IMG/VR virus record: IMGVR_UViG_3300025645_000055
Location: 1-64,000 of that record
Reading direction: 5' to 3' (one strand)
Length of the DNA stretch: 64,000 nucleotides
From: a virus
Position numbers and translations under genes: made by a program. Under the pieces are notes generated by a model. That model made no database searches. It saw nothing but the letters and a program-made list of their open reading frames with translations, and was not told the DNA's origin. Within the stretch, counting starts at the first letter, position 1. Each line of letters begins with the position of its first letter. This document shows positions 44,365 to 53,125 of this stretch, piece after piece.

Positions 44365-44871
44365 ATGGGATGGATTAAAACATTTAAACGTGGTGATGGT
44401 GGTTACGATAGTTTCGATTGGAAAATATCTGATTCAATTGCCGTAGATTTTATTACAGTATTATTTGGAATCATCTTAGGTTTCATTCTTGGTATTATCA
44501 TACCAATATTAATGTTATTCTTTTATGCTTGGAGTATTGATAGTCACCGTAGAAAACAATCCATAGTTGGGTTGGTGTGTTGTATACTTTGGGTATTGGA
44601 TTTCATATTTGGTGGTCTTGCTTATAGTATGTGGGCACATGAGTATCCAAACTTCTTTTTATCTCTAGCTACCCTATTTTTAAGTATGGGAACTATATTT
44701 GTTGTGTTATTGAGGTTTGATGATTTCTTATTTGATATGTTTCAGTCTTTTAACTATCCAGTACTAACATCGTTGGTTTGGTTTGGTGCTATAATATTTT
44801 TCACCCACCCAATATTTAAGATATTATTAGAGTTTATTGGTGTAGCTAGTAAACCATTTATAACATTTTAA
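44365..44871 (+). CDS. Multi-span membrane protein, 168 aa
   Basis: About five hydrophobic helices (VLFGIILGFILGIIIPILM; LVCCILWVLDFIFGGLAY; LATLFLSMGTIFVVLL; and two near the end). No family recognised. It converges with the minus-strand lysozyme gene, leaving only 2 nt; a holin role is possible but unsupported. Confidence 0.65.
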   Translation: MGWIKTFKRGDGGYDSFDWKISDSIAVDFITVLFGIILGFILGIIIPILMLFFYAWSIDSHRRKQSIVGLVCCILWVLDFIFGGLAYSMWAHEYPNFFLSLATLFLSMGTIFVVLLRFDDFLFDMFQSFNYPVLTSLVWFGAIIFFTHPIFKILLEFIGVASKPFITF

Positions 44872-44873
44872 TA

Positions 44874-45749
44874 CTAGTTAAAGCTAAACATATTTGATTC
44901 TTTTTCTCTTCTTGAGGCGTGTCCACTATATGATACGGCTGTAGTTTTAATCTTTTCTTTTGCTTTGGTTAATTCATTATTTTTAACCAATTGAATGAAC
45001 TTAGACTTTCTGAAGTTACCAATCCCCATATTATAAATCATTGATACCATTGCATCATACATTCCTTGGGTAATTTTAACATCCAATTTCTTAGTATCCC
45101 ATTTATGTAGTATTCTATTAAGGGCATCACTGGCAACCTTAATATCTTTTGCTAATAAGGTTTCTGCTTGTTTATCATTTATTTTAGTCTCACCACTAAC
45201 CATTTTTGTTTTACTTTTACGTTCCGAATGTCCCCAACCAATGGTGATTCTACCATCACCAATATCATATGCGGTTAAAACTGGTTCACCTTTTTTTCTG
45301 GCAGAACCTTCTTCATCTTTAATAAATTCAATAAGACTTTCACTAACATTTCTAATTTGTAAATTAGATTTAGGTGTTGTTGTTTCATCCTTTATTTTAT
45401 TAATAACTTGGTTATCAAGTTCGATAACACTTGCTTTCACATCTGGTGGTAATTTGTTTAAAACCTTTTTAGTTTCACCAACATTAGAAAGCATTATAAC
45501 CCCTAATCCTACGATAGCCATACTCAATACTTTTTTCTTAGTGTTTGTTGGAAGACCCTTAATTTTCTTATGTAACATAATTAAATAGTTTTTAGCTTTA
45601 TCAAGCGTATTAACGCCCTCAATTGATTTATCTATGGTAACACCTATGTCATCCCAATTAACCTCGTTAGGGGTATCTGGATTAACCTTACCAGAGAAAT
45701 CCTCAAGTAGTGTGTTTAGTTTATGAATATGATATGCGTTAACTAACAT
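44874..45749 (-). CDS. GH24 lysozyme with N-terminal membrane segment
   Basis: The only minus-strand gene. 291 aa: an N-terminal ~85-residue helical region, one membrane helix (VLSMAIVGLGVIMLS), a linker, then a GH24 muramidase domain at ~145-291. The domain has IEFIKDEEGS (catalytic Glu), AYDIGDGRITIGWGHS (D/T residues) and a C-terminal SGHASRREKESNMFS. It cleaves peptidoglycan. The membrane anchor suggests signal-arrest-release export or virion association. Confidence 0.9.
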   Translation of the reverse strand: MLVNAYHIHKLNTLLEDFSGKVNPDTPNEVNWDDIGVTIDKSIEGVNTLDKAKNYLIMLHKKIKGLPTNTKKKVLSMAIVGLGVIMLSNVGETKKVLNKLPPDVKASVIELDNQVINKIKDETTTPKSNLQIRNVSESLIEFIKDEEGSARKKGEPVLTAYDIGDGRITIGWGHSERKSKTKMVSGETKINDKQAETLLAKDIKVASDALNRILHKWDTKKLDVKITQGMYDAMVSMIYNMGIGNFRKSKFIQLVKNNELTKAKEKIKTTAVSYSGHASRREKESNMFSFN

Positions 45750-45803
45750 ATGTTTGTTTTTAATATAAATATACGGGATTTATTCAAAAATATATCAGAT
45801 AAG

Positions 45804-45834
45804 TTGATTTTTAAATTCTTTTGAACTATATTTG
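45804..45834 (+). promoter_or_regulatory. Promoter
   Basis: TTG 45804-45806, N20, TATATTTG 45827-45834, restarting plus-strand transcription after the lysozyme gene. Confidence 0.77.
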
Positions 45835-45853
45835 TTTAAACTAAATACAAACC

Positions 45854-46357
45854 ATGGTAATAAACCACATTAAACCACCAAAAACCATTTGTACTATAAC
45901 CGATGAGGGACATAGAGTCTTTCTAGCTGGTAGTATTGAAATGGGTAAAGCCGAAGACTGGCAACAAAAAATAACAGATACCTTACATAAGGATAAGTAT
46001 AGACCATTTATAATATACAACCCAAGACGAGATGATTGGGACTCATCTTGGAAACAAGGTATGGAAGAACCACAATTTTATCAACAAGTAAATTGGGAGA
46101 TGAACGCATTAGACAAATGTGATACCATCTTTATGTACTTTGATAAGAATACCAAATCACCAATCTCATTACTTGAATTAGGACTCTATGCGTCATCTAA
46201 AAAGATGGTAGTATGTTGTCCAGACGGTTTTTGGAGAAAGGGCAACGTGGTAGCTGTATGTGAGAAATACGGCATCCCAATGTATAATGACTTTGATGAA
46301 GCTACAGAAAGTTTAATCAAAAAGGTTAAAACGAGTGGTAAGCAATTATTAACCTAA
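45854..46357 (+). CDS. Nucleoside 2-deoxyribosyltransferase-like protein
   Basis: 167 aa. RVFLAGSIEMGKAEDWQ, YNPRRDDWDSSWKQ, QVNWEMNALDKCDTIFMYF and ISLLELGLYASS match the Nuc_deoxyrib_tr2 group, with the catalytic Glu probably in LLELG. These enzymes or SLOG-like relatives act on the glycosidic bond of nucleosides; a nucleotide salvage or signal role is possible. Confidence 0.85.
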   Translation: MVINHIKPPKTICTITDEGHRVFLAGSIEMGKAEDWQQKITDTLHKDKYRPFIIYNPRRDDWDSSWKQGMEEPQFYQQVNWEMNALDKCDTIFMYFDKNTKSPISLLELGLYASSKKMVVCCPDGFWRKGNVVAVCEKYGIPMYNDFDEATESLIKKVKTSGKQLLT

Positions 46358-46358
46358 G

Positions 46359-46389
46359 TTGCTTTATTGAAAAATTAGAACTATATTTG
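46359..46389 (+). promoter_or_regulatory. Promoter of ECF sigma/phosphoesterase operon
   Basis: TTG 46359-46361, N20, TATATTTG 46382-46389. Confidence 0.77.
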
Positions 46390-46414
46390 TTCAAACCAAA
46401 ACCAAAAACTAAAC

Positions 46415-46774
46415 ATGAGCATATTAAAATTTGAATTAAAAAAAGAACACATTGAGTTGGTGAAGTACCTTAATTGGGATAATCTAAAGGATGGTACAAT
46501 TAGTACAGAACCTTCAGAACCATTTGGTAGTAATAACTCGTATGATGATATGGGTATCATTTTATATGGTAAACCAGAAGATTTTGACCCATTTAATTAT
46601 GATGGTGATGAAATAGGTAATCCATTTAAATGGTCTTTAGAGCAATTAGAAGAAATGGAAACGTTATTAAGTGAATTACCACAAGCCATCGAAGTGATAT
46701 TAAATGCACAAACATTCGAACCTGGTATGTATAAAACCAGATATAACGATAAGTCTTGGAAAAAGATTAAATAG
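46415..46774 (+). CDS. Hypothetical acidic protein, 119 aa
   Basis: Strongly acidic (PEDFDPFNYDGDEIGNP), ends in TAG whose G begins the next gene's GTG start. An acidic partner just upstream of an ECF sigma factor could be a regulator, but no anti-sigma motif is visible. Confidence 0.6.
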   Translation: MSILKFELKKEHIELVKYLNWDNLKDGTISTEPSEPFGSNNSYDDMGIILYGKPEDFDPFNYDGDEIGNPFKWSLEQLEEMETLLSELPQAIEVILNAQTFEPGMYKTRYNDKSWKKIK

Positions 46775-47319
46775 TGGGTTTTTTAACAACACTTAAGGCT
46801 GCTGTAGATGGTAATGAACCTGCGTTGGAAAAAATTCATGATAAAATATTTAATGTCGTAGATTTTAACTGTATGAGATTTAGCACATCCAAATTGGATG
46901 GTGAAGATAATATACAAGAATGCTACATTAAGATTATGAATAAACTTCACACCTTTAATGGTAGAAGTTATAAGTCATTAAACACATGGGTTAAACATAT
47001 ATGTGTTAACTATTCGATAGACCAGTATCGTAAGAAGAATAATATTATTTCTGGAGAAGATATTTCTGAATATATAAACCACTATTCAGATGAAGAAGAA
47101 ACCGAAGCTAAAACATATTCTATTGATGATTTTATAGATGTTATTGATAGATTAGGTGATAAACAACGTATGATATTTAACCTATTCGTACTTGATGGTT
47201 TTAGTCATAAAGAAATAAGTGTGGAACTTAACATAAGTATTGATGCATCCAAAAGTGGTCTTTACTTAGCTAAAAAAAACCTAAGAAAGTTCTCAAAAAC
47301 AAAACAACAAAAACTATGA
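46774..47319 (+). CDS. ECF-type RNA polymerase sigma factor
   Basis: 181 aa with GTG start. Region 2 around DNIQECYIKIMNKLHTFNGRSYKSLNTWVKHIC and region 4 around RMIFNLFVLDGFSHKEISVELNISIDASKSGLYLAKKNL. It would direct host RNA polymerase to a subset of phage promoters. Overlaps the next gene by 4 nt. Confidence 0.88.
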   Translation: MGFLTTLKAAVDGNEPALEKIHDKIFNVVDFNCMRFSTSKLDGEDNIQECYIKIMNKLHTFNGRSYKSLNTWVKHICVNYSIDQYRKKNNIISGEDISEYINHYSDEEETEAKTYSIDDFIDVIDRLGDKQRMIFNLFVLDGFSHKEISVELNISIDASKSGLYLAKKNLRKFSKTKQQKL

Positions 47320-49019
47320 AATTTAAACAATTAACAAGGGAAAACAAAAACTTTATTGCAAACACTTATCGTGATAATAATCTAAGTTGGCAAGAGAGAA
47401 TTCGTTTATTAGAAGATTATTGTGGGGTAAATGAACGAACTGTTAGAAATTGGGTTAAGAAATTAAACCTTAAATTAACAGAAGTGGTGGATTCACCAGA
47501 ACTTAAAAAGGCAAAGGATAAAAACTTTAATAAGGATGCAACCAGATTTATTGTTACTTGGGCACAAAATGATACACCAGTACATCTTAAATTCTTAAAT
47601 AACATAGAACACTATGCTAAAGAAATAAATGCAGATATACATGTGATAGCTGGAAGGTATAAAAACCCAACATCTGTATTCACAGATTCGACACATGATA
47701 AATGGTCAGATGATGTGGTAGAATATTTAGATGCTGCTAGACATGATATTCATAAGTATGTTAGTATAATGTCTGATGTAAAGGTACAACCAACGGCAAT
47801 AAACCCAATGACTGGATTACAAGGTATGTCTGGTGTTAATTCTTGTATTTTTGGCTCACCAAAGGTTCAATTAGAGATGATACCAGTGTTGGAAAAGGCA
47901 AAACCAAAGATGATGGTTACAACTGGTGCTTGTACTGTTTCAAACTATACAGATTCTAAGGCTGGTAAGAAGGGTGAATTCCACCACCAACTTGGTTTTG
48001 TTATTGTTGAGATAAAGGATGATAACATATTCTATATGCGACAAGTAACCGCAGATGATGATGGTAACTTTACTGATTTATATTACAATGTACAGTTTAA
48101 AGGTATAAGAGCACCTATAGAGTTTAGTGGTGAAACATTAATAGAGCAATTATTAAATAAAAGTGATTGGATTAAAAACCATTGTGGTTCTGAACCACTT
48201 ATGTTATTAGGTAAGACTAAAATTAAAAAGGTTAAGAAGATAGCAGCTTGTATTCTTGGTGATATACATTATGGTCATCACGATAAAAAGGTGTTAAAGA
48301 AAACATATGAATTATTAGATAGGGTAATGCCAGAGCACGTTGTACTTCATGATGTATTTGATGGTGATTCAATATCACACCATGCAATGAAGGACCCCTT
48401 TATCCAATATGGTAAAGAAATGAACAATACCAACAACTTAGCTAACGAGGTTAACTTCATGATGAAGAAACTTAAAAAGTTTAAGAAATATGATAATGTG
48501 GTTATTGTTAGAAGTAATCATGATGATTTCTTGGATAGATGGCTTAAGTTGGGTGATTGGAAGAAACAACCAACCTATAAGAACTCACCATTATATATGG
48601 AATACAGTGGTATTCTACTTAAACAATATGCCGAAACACCAGAGGATGTTAAAGGTGTTATTCCAGAATTAATTAATAGAAAATTCCCTAAGTTTATAAC
48701 ACTTGGTAGGAGAGATTCATATAGGGTTAATGATTGGGAGTTAGGACAACATGGTGACTACGGTTCAAACGGTTCTAGAGGTTCATTAGTACAAATGAGA
48801 AAACTTAACACAAAAATTGTGGTAGGTCATTATCATAGTCCAGGTCGTAAAGATGGTGCATTAGCCGTTGGAACATCAACCAAATTAAGGGTTGGTTATA
48901 ACCAAGGTCCAAGTTCTTGGGCACAATCACACGTAATTATACATGAAGATGGTAAAGCACAACATATCGTGTTTGTATCAGATGATGATGGTAATGTGAA
49001 TTATACAACCTTTGAATGA
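47316..49019 (+). CDS. HTH-metallophosphoesterase protein
   Basis: 567 aa. The N-terminus (NNLSWQERIRLLEDYCGVNERTVRNWVKKL) is a helix-turn-helix. A middle region of ~190 residues is unassigned. The C-terminal phosphoesterase has LGDIHYGHHD, HDVFDGDSISHH, VRSNHDDFLDRW and VVGHYHSPGR. Proteins of this layout occur in large phages. DNA- or RNA-directed phosphoesterase activity is likely; the substrate is unknown. Confidence 0.82.
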   Translation: MKFKQLTRENKNFIANTYRDNNLSWQERIRLLEDYCGVNERTVRNWVKKLNLKLTEVVDSPELKKAKDKNFNKDATRFIVTWAQNDTPVHLKFLNNIEHYAKEINADIHVIAGRYKNPTSVFTDSTHDKWSDDVVEYLDAARHDIHKYVSIMSDVKVQPTAINPMTGLQGMSGVNSCIFGSPKVQLEMIPVLEKAKPKMMVTTGACTVSNYTDSKAGKKGEFHHQLGFVIVEIKDDNIFYMRQVTADDDGNFTDLYYNVQFKGIRAPIEFSGETLIEQLLNKSDWIKNHCGSEPLMLLGKTKIKKVKKIAACILGDIHYGHHDKKVLKKTYELLDRVMPEHVVLHDVFDGDSISHHAMKDPFIQYGKEMNNTNNLANEVNFMMKKLKKFKKYDNVVIVRSNHDDFLDRWLKLGDWKKQPTYKNSPLYMEYSGILLKQYAETPEDVKGVIPELINRKFPKFITLGRRDSYRVNDWELGQHGDYGSNGSRGSLVQMRKLNTKIVVGHYHSPGRKDGALAVGTSTKLRVGYNQGPSSWAQSHVIIHEDGKAQHIVFVSDDDGNVNYTTFE

Positions 49020-49444
49020 AAATATTTAAAAAGGGTAGAATTGAATTAGGTGAAGGTCATATAATCCAATACACCTTATTCGAATGGAAACCATTGGGTG
49101 GTATTTGGTTTTACCACTGGAAGACAATAGACCAAAATAGATTTCACACACACGCCTTTAATAGTATAGCTACCACACTTAGTGGTGGTTATACTCAAGA
49201 GGTTATAAAGGATGGTGTAGTAACAAAAGAATATGTTAGTAAACTATTTAGACCAAGATTCTTACCAAGGAATTACTGTCATAGAATATTAGAAGCAAAA
49301 CCAAATACCTGGACAATGGTAATGTTTGGTAGATGGATACCATATTGGTGGGAATATTTCTCTGATACAAAAACTTGGGTGAAATATACTTGGGGTCGAA
49401 AAGTGGTGGATAAACGAAATGGTGATGAAACAACAATACTTTAG
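49016..49444 (+). CDS. Cupin-like protein, 142 aa
   Basis: Beta-rich with FHTHAFNSIATTLSGGY and YCHRILEAKPNTWTMVMFG, the two His-bearing strands of a cupin barrel. Coupled by ATGA to the phosphoesterase gene. Activity not predictable. Confidence 0.68.
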   Translation: MKIFKKGRIELGEGHIIQYTLFEWKPLGGIWFYHWKTIDQNRFHTHAFNSIATTLSGGYTQEVIKDGVVTKEYVSKLFRPRFLPRNYCHRILEAKPNTWTMVMFGRWIPYWWEYFSDTKTWVKYTWGRKVVDKRNGDETTIL

Positions 49445-49447
49445 ACT

Positions 49448-49807
49448 ATGAAATTTAAAACCAGAAAAGAAAGATTAAAACATAGACTAGAAAATGAAAC
49501 CAATGGTGAAAATATTGATAAGTTGATGGAAATCTTTGAGTATTATGAACGTAACAATTTAAATACTATAGAAAAATTAAACAGACGAAAGAAGATATAT
49601 ACCAATGGTATTAATGGAGCATTGAGGGGTGCAATAACAGCTCATGGTCCTATTACTAAGTTACTTATAGGTAGTGCATCCAAACGAATATATGGTAGTC
49701 TTCTTAAAAGTGAGACTGAAGCCAAATACAGATTTTCACTTATTTCCTACATTTTAGGTATATTTTCTTTGTTAGTTGGATTATTTGTAGTATATTTGCT
49801 GTATTAA
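49448..49807 (+). CDS. Membrane protein, 119 aa
   Basis: Charged helical N-terminal half and a C-terminal membrane helix (ILGIFSLLVGLFVVYLLY). No family assigned. Confidence 0.6.
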   Translation: MKFKTRKERLKHRLENETNGENIDKLMEIFEYYERNNLNTIEKLNRRKKIYTNGINGALRGAITAHGPITKLLIGSASKRIYGSLLKSETEAKYRFSLISYILGIFSLLVGLFVVYLLY

Positions 49808-49808
49808 T

Positions 49809-50039
49809 ATGATAAAACAACAACAATTACATGAGGCAATTTTAAATGATACAGTTTTAAAGGATATGTATCAATACATAAATCATATCTACTCTGTCTC
49901 ATTCCCAACAATTATTTATGAAATTGGTAGTAACACCATTACGTATAAATACAGTGAGGTGGTTGAATCGTTAGTTGGTAATGTTAAACATGTAATAAAA
50001 CATAGAGAAAATCAAATAATAGGATATTATGAACGGTAA
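49809..50039 (+). CDS. Hypothetical protein, 76 aa
   Basis: MIKQQQLHEAILNDTVLK..., soluble helical; overlaps the next gene by 11 nt. Confidence 0.55.
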   Translation: MIKQQQLHEAILNDTVLKDMYQYINHIYSVSFPTIIYEIGSNTITYKYSEVVESLVGNVKHVIKHRENQIIGYYER

Positions 50040-50373
50040 AGACTTAAAAAAGGATTCTTATGTAAAATGGGAAGCTAGAAGAATGTTAAAGGGGTGGAAT
50101 ACATTTGGGAAAGTAACCAACTTAACCAAGAAGGAAGTTACAATACTTACCTTTGATGATTTTAAAGAAACAACAATATCAAGAACTGGTGAAGCAGTTG
50201 ATGATGAGATATATCTTGTTACTAAACAAGATGTTGAAGATAATCTATTGTTATCTCGTATCGAACTAGATGCCCAAATAGGTAAAGTAGAACTTGAAGC
50301 ATTAAAAGAGGTGCGTGAGTTACAAAAAATAAAAAGAAAAATAACAGAATATATAGATGGAGAAGATAACTAA
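50029..50373 (+). CDS. Hypothetical protein, 114 aa
   Basis: SH3/KOW-like N-terminus (DSYVKWEARRMLKGWNTFGKV) and a helical charged C-terminus. Not assigned. Confidence 0.58.
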   Translation: MNGKDLKKDSYVKWEARRMLKGWNTFGKVTNLTKKEVTILTFDDFKETTISRTGEAVDDEIYLVTKQDVEDNLLLSRIELDAQIGKVELEALKEVRELQKIKRKITEYIDGEDN

Positions 50374-50890
50374 AATAACATACTTTGATTTTGATGGAAC
50401 ATCCGTTAAAACACAAATGCCAGACTCTGGTAAAATAATTTGGGAAAATGTTACTGGTAATGTTTGGCCTCACATTGGGTGGTGGTCTAAACCAGAATCA
50501 CTAGATATTGAGGTATTTGAACACCCAGTTAATCCATTGGTAAAAGAGGCTAATGACATCCACAATGGTTGTGATGAAACCCTTACTGTTATGCTTACTG
50601 GTCGTAGAAAACACCTAGCAACGTTGGTTGAAGATTTATTGGATAAGTATGAATACAAATTCGATAGACACCAGTATAACTACGGTGGTTCTACAGAACA
50701 AAATAAGATAGACCAAATGAACAATGCACTTGAAGAATTTAAAAATGTTAAAACCATAACATTCTTTGATGATAGGTTAGAACACCTACCAATCTTTAAG
50801 GACTACTTAACATCATTGGTTGACAACGGTAGATTAGACACATTTAACCTTTACCATGTAGATGGTCAAGGTGAAATCAACGTATACTAA
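50357..50890 (+). CDS. HAD phosphatase of the RNA-repair (HAD_SAK-like) type
   Basis: 177 aa. TYFDFDGTSVKT (motif I), WWSKPESLD, the Thr motif VMLTGRRKH and TFFDDRLEHLPIF (motif IV) follow the HAD domain seen in Swiss-Army-knife RNA repair proteins. Relatives remove terminal phosphates, probably from RNA ends. Fits with Tpt1, the 2H enzyme and Thg1; assignment by pattern only. Confidence 0.78.
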   Translation: MEKITKITYFDFDGTSVKTQMPDSGKIIWENVTGNVWPHIGWWSKPESLDIEVFEHPVNPLVKEANDIHNGCDETLTVMLTGRRKHLATLVEDLLDKYEYKFDRHQYNYGGSTEQNKIDQMNNALEEFKNVKTITFFDDRLEHLPIFKDYLTSLVDNGRLDTFNLYHVDGQGEINVY

Positions 50891-51123
50891 TGGATACTAA
50901 AGAAAACTTAGTTAAACAACTCTTATCAGAGTGTAAGATATACACGGACAAACCAACGACAAAACTCGGTGGTCAAAGTGCTGGTATGACTTATTACCCA
51001 ACAATCGTTGAGCATGAGAGTCTGGAAATTAAGTTTAGTATCAATTACCATAAGTCTATGTACAAGAATAGGGAATTGGGCTTAACTCTTATGGAGTTAG
51101 CCCTTTCTGAGATTATAAAATAA
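50890..51123 (+). CDS. Hypothetical protein, 77 aa
   Basis: MDTKENLVKQLLSECKIY...; ATG shares the A of the previous TAA. Gly/Thr loop LGGQSAGMTYYP. Precedes RNase R by 3 nt. Confidence 0.56.
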   Translation: MDTKENLVKQLLSECKIYTDKPTTKLGGQSAGMTYYPTIVEHESLEIKFSINYHKSMYKNRELGLTLMELALSEIIK

Positions 51124-51126
51124 AAT

Positions 51127-53046
51127 ATGAATAAAATAGAAATAGGAGACATACTAGAAGGAACAATACATTTTAACAAATTTGGTTCTGCATATCTAGT
51201 AAGTAATAAATTAAAAAAAGACATCTACATACATAAAAATAACACTAATAAATCTATTCATTTAGATACTATTAGTCTTAGGGTTGTGAAAGGAGTAAAT
51301 CGTTCAATAGAAGGTGTCGTTGAAGAAGTAATAGAACGGTTTAAAACAACATTCGTTGGTACAATACAAATTAATAATGGGTTTGGGTTTCTGGTTGCAG
51401 ATTCCGATAAAATGCCATTTGATTTGTTTATTCCACAAATTAAATTAATGGGTGCAACCAACGGTCAAAAGGTGGTTGGTAGATTGGTTGATTGGCTTGA
51501 TGGTATGAAAACACCAAACGGTGAAATCATTGAGATACTTGGTGATATTAACGATAACGATGTTCAAACAAATGCTATCGTTCACCAGTATGAATTACCA
51601 GGTGTGTTCGATGAAGATGTTAAAGCAGAGTCTGAAATGATATCTGATGTGATTACTGATGAAGATATTTCAAATAGGTTAGACCTAAGAGAGATATTAA
51701 CATTTACAATTGACCCAGATACCGCAAAAGACTTTGATGATGCACTATCATACGAAGACTTACCAAATGGTGATATAAAGATTGGAATACATATAGCAGA
51801 TGTTAGTCATTATGTGAGACCTGGAACTGCATTAGATAAAGAAGCATACGAAAGAGGAACATCCATCTATTTAACCGACACGGTTATTCCGATGCTCCCA
51901 GAGAGACTTTCTAATGGGATATGTTCACTAAGACCTAATGAAGATAAACTAACGTTCTCAGCCATCTTTACGTTCAATAAGAACTATGAGGTTATTGATG
52001 AATGGTTTGGTAGAACGGTAATACATTCTAACCATAGACTTACATATGGTGAGGCAGAAAATCTTATATTATTAAGTAAACCCACTAGTGATGATGAAAT
52101 GGAAAGTGTGTTACCAGTAATAAATGATATTGCAAAGGAATTAAGGAGTATTAGAGATGATGATGGTGCAATTACATTTCAACGTGATGAATTAAAGTTC
52201 TTCACCAATGGAGCTGGTGAGTTGGATATAATGGTGAAACCAACATTAAGTTCTAATATTCTTATTGAAGAATTCATGCTACTAGCCAACAGAAGGGTTG
52301 GTAGATTATTAAAGAGTAAGAAGATTCCGACTGTTAATAGAATACACGAAGAACCTAATCCAGAGAAGCTTGGTGATGTTCAAAAATCACTTAAAGAGTT
52401 TGGATATAATGTTGATTTATTAAGTCCTAAAAACTTAAGGAGAAACATTAACAACTTATTAAGAGAAGTACATGGTAAGGATGATGAGCATTTGGTGAAT
52501 AACCTATTGCTTAGGTCGATGCAAAAGGCAGTATATTCAACAGAACACGCAGGTCACTTTGGTTTGTCGTTTGATGATTATACACACTTTACATCACCAA
52601 TTAGACGTTACCCAGATATCATGGTTCATAGAATACTTAATCGAGTGTTGGAAGGTAAAAGCCAACATAAGGAGAGTAAACTATCCACAAGATGTAATCA
52701 CTTATCCAATATGGAAGTTAGAGCACAAAAAGCATCTAGGGAGTCTATCAAGTATAAGCAATGTGAGTACATGAAAGAAAGGGTTGGTAAACTATTTACT
52801 GGTGTTGTTTCATCAATAAACACACATGGGATATATGTTGAAATAGTAGGTGCAAACTGTGATGGTTTCATCAATACTTCATCATATTCTAAAGATGAAT
52901 CATATACCATTAATTCAAATAAAGTATCTACAATTGGAAACGATAGTGGAAAGACAATTACATTAGGTGATAAGATACCAATTCTAATTAAAAGTGTAGA
53001 CTTTGTAAGTAAAACTATCAACGTTAAGCATTTTAATTTAAAATAA
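51127..53046 (+). CDS. rnr: RNase R/RNase II family exoribonuclease
   Basis: 639 aa. Two N-terminal cold-shock-like domains (GTIHFNKFGSAYLVS; GTIQINNGFGFLVADS). The RNB catalytic core has FTIDPDTAKDFDDALS, IGIHIADVSHYV, ERGTSIYL and PMLPERLSNGICSLRP; the late TSPIRRYPDIMVHR motif and a C-terminal S1 domain follow. It degrades RNA 3'-5', including structured RNA. All core Asp residues are present. Phage copies may recycle host RNA or police faulty tRNAs. Confidence 0.95.
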   Translation: MNKIEIGDILEGTIHFNKFGSAYLVSNKLKKDIYIHKNNTNKSIHLDTISLRVVKGVNRSIEGVVEEVIERFKTTFVGTIQINNGFGFLVADSDKMPFDLFIPQIKLMGATNGQKVVGRLVDWLDGMKTPNGEIIEILGDINDNDVQTNAIVHQYELPGVFDEDVKAESEMISDVITDEDISNRLDLREILTFTIDPDTAKDFDDALSYEDLPNGDIKIGIHIADVSHYVRPGTALDKEAYERGTSIYLTDTVIPMLPERLSNGICSLRPNEDKLTFSAIFTFNKNYEVIDEWFGRTVIHSNHRLTYGEAENLILLSKPTSDDEMESVLPVINDIAKELRSIRDDDGAITFQRDELKFFTNGAGELDIMVKPTLSSNILIEEFMLLANRRVGRLLKSKKIPTVNRIHEEPNPEKLGDVQKSLKEFGYNVDLLSPKNLRRNINNLLREVHGKDDEHLVNNLLLRSMQKAVYSTEHAGHFGLSFDDYTHFTSPIRRYPDIMVHRILNRVLEGKSQHKESKLSTRCNHLSNMEVRAQKASRESIKYKQCEYMKERVGKLFTGVVSSINTHGIYVEIVGANCDGFINTSSYSKDESYTINSNKVSTIGNDSGKTITLGDKIPILIKSVDFVSKTINVKHFNLK

Positions 53047-53058
53047 TACCAAATATAG

Positions 53059-53089
53059 TTGAAACTCTATTTTAATAGAACTATCTTTG
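53059..53089 (+). promoter_or_regulatory. Promoter of RpoD-like sigma gene
   Basis: TTG 53059-53061, N20, TATCTTTG 53082-53089; places the CDS start at 53126 rather than the earlier in-frame codon at 53087. Confidence 0.77.
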
Positions 53090-53125
53090 TCATCAATAAT
53101 AACTATAATAACATCCTTAACCTAT

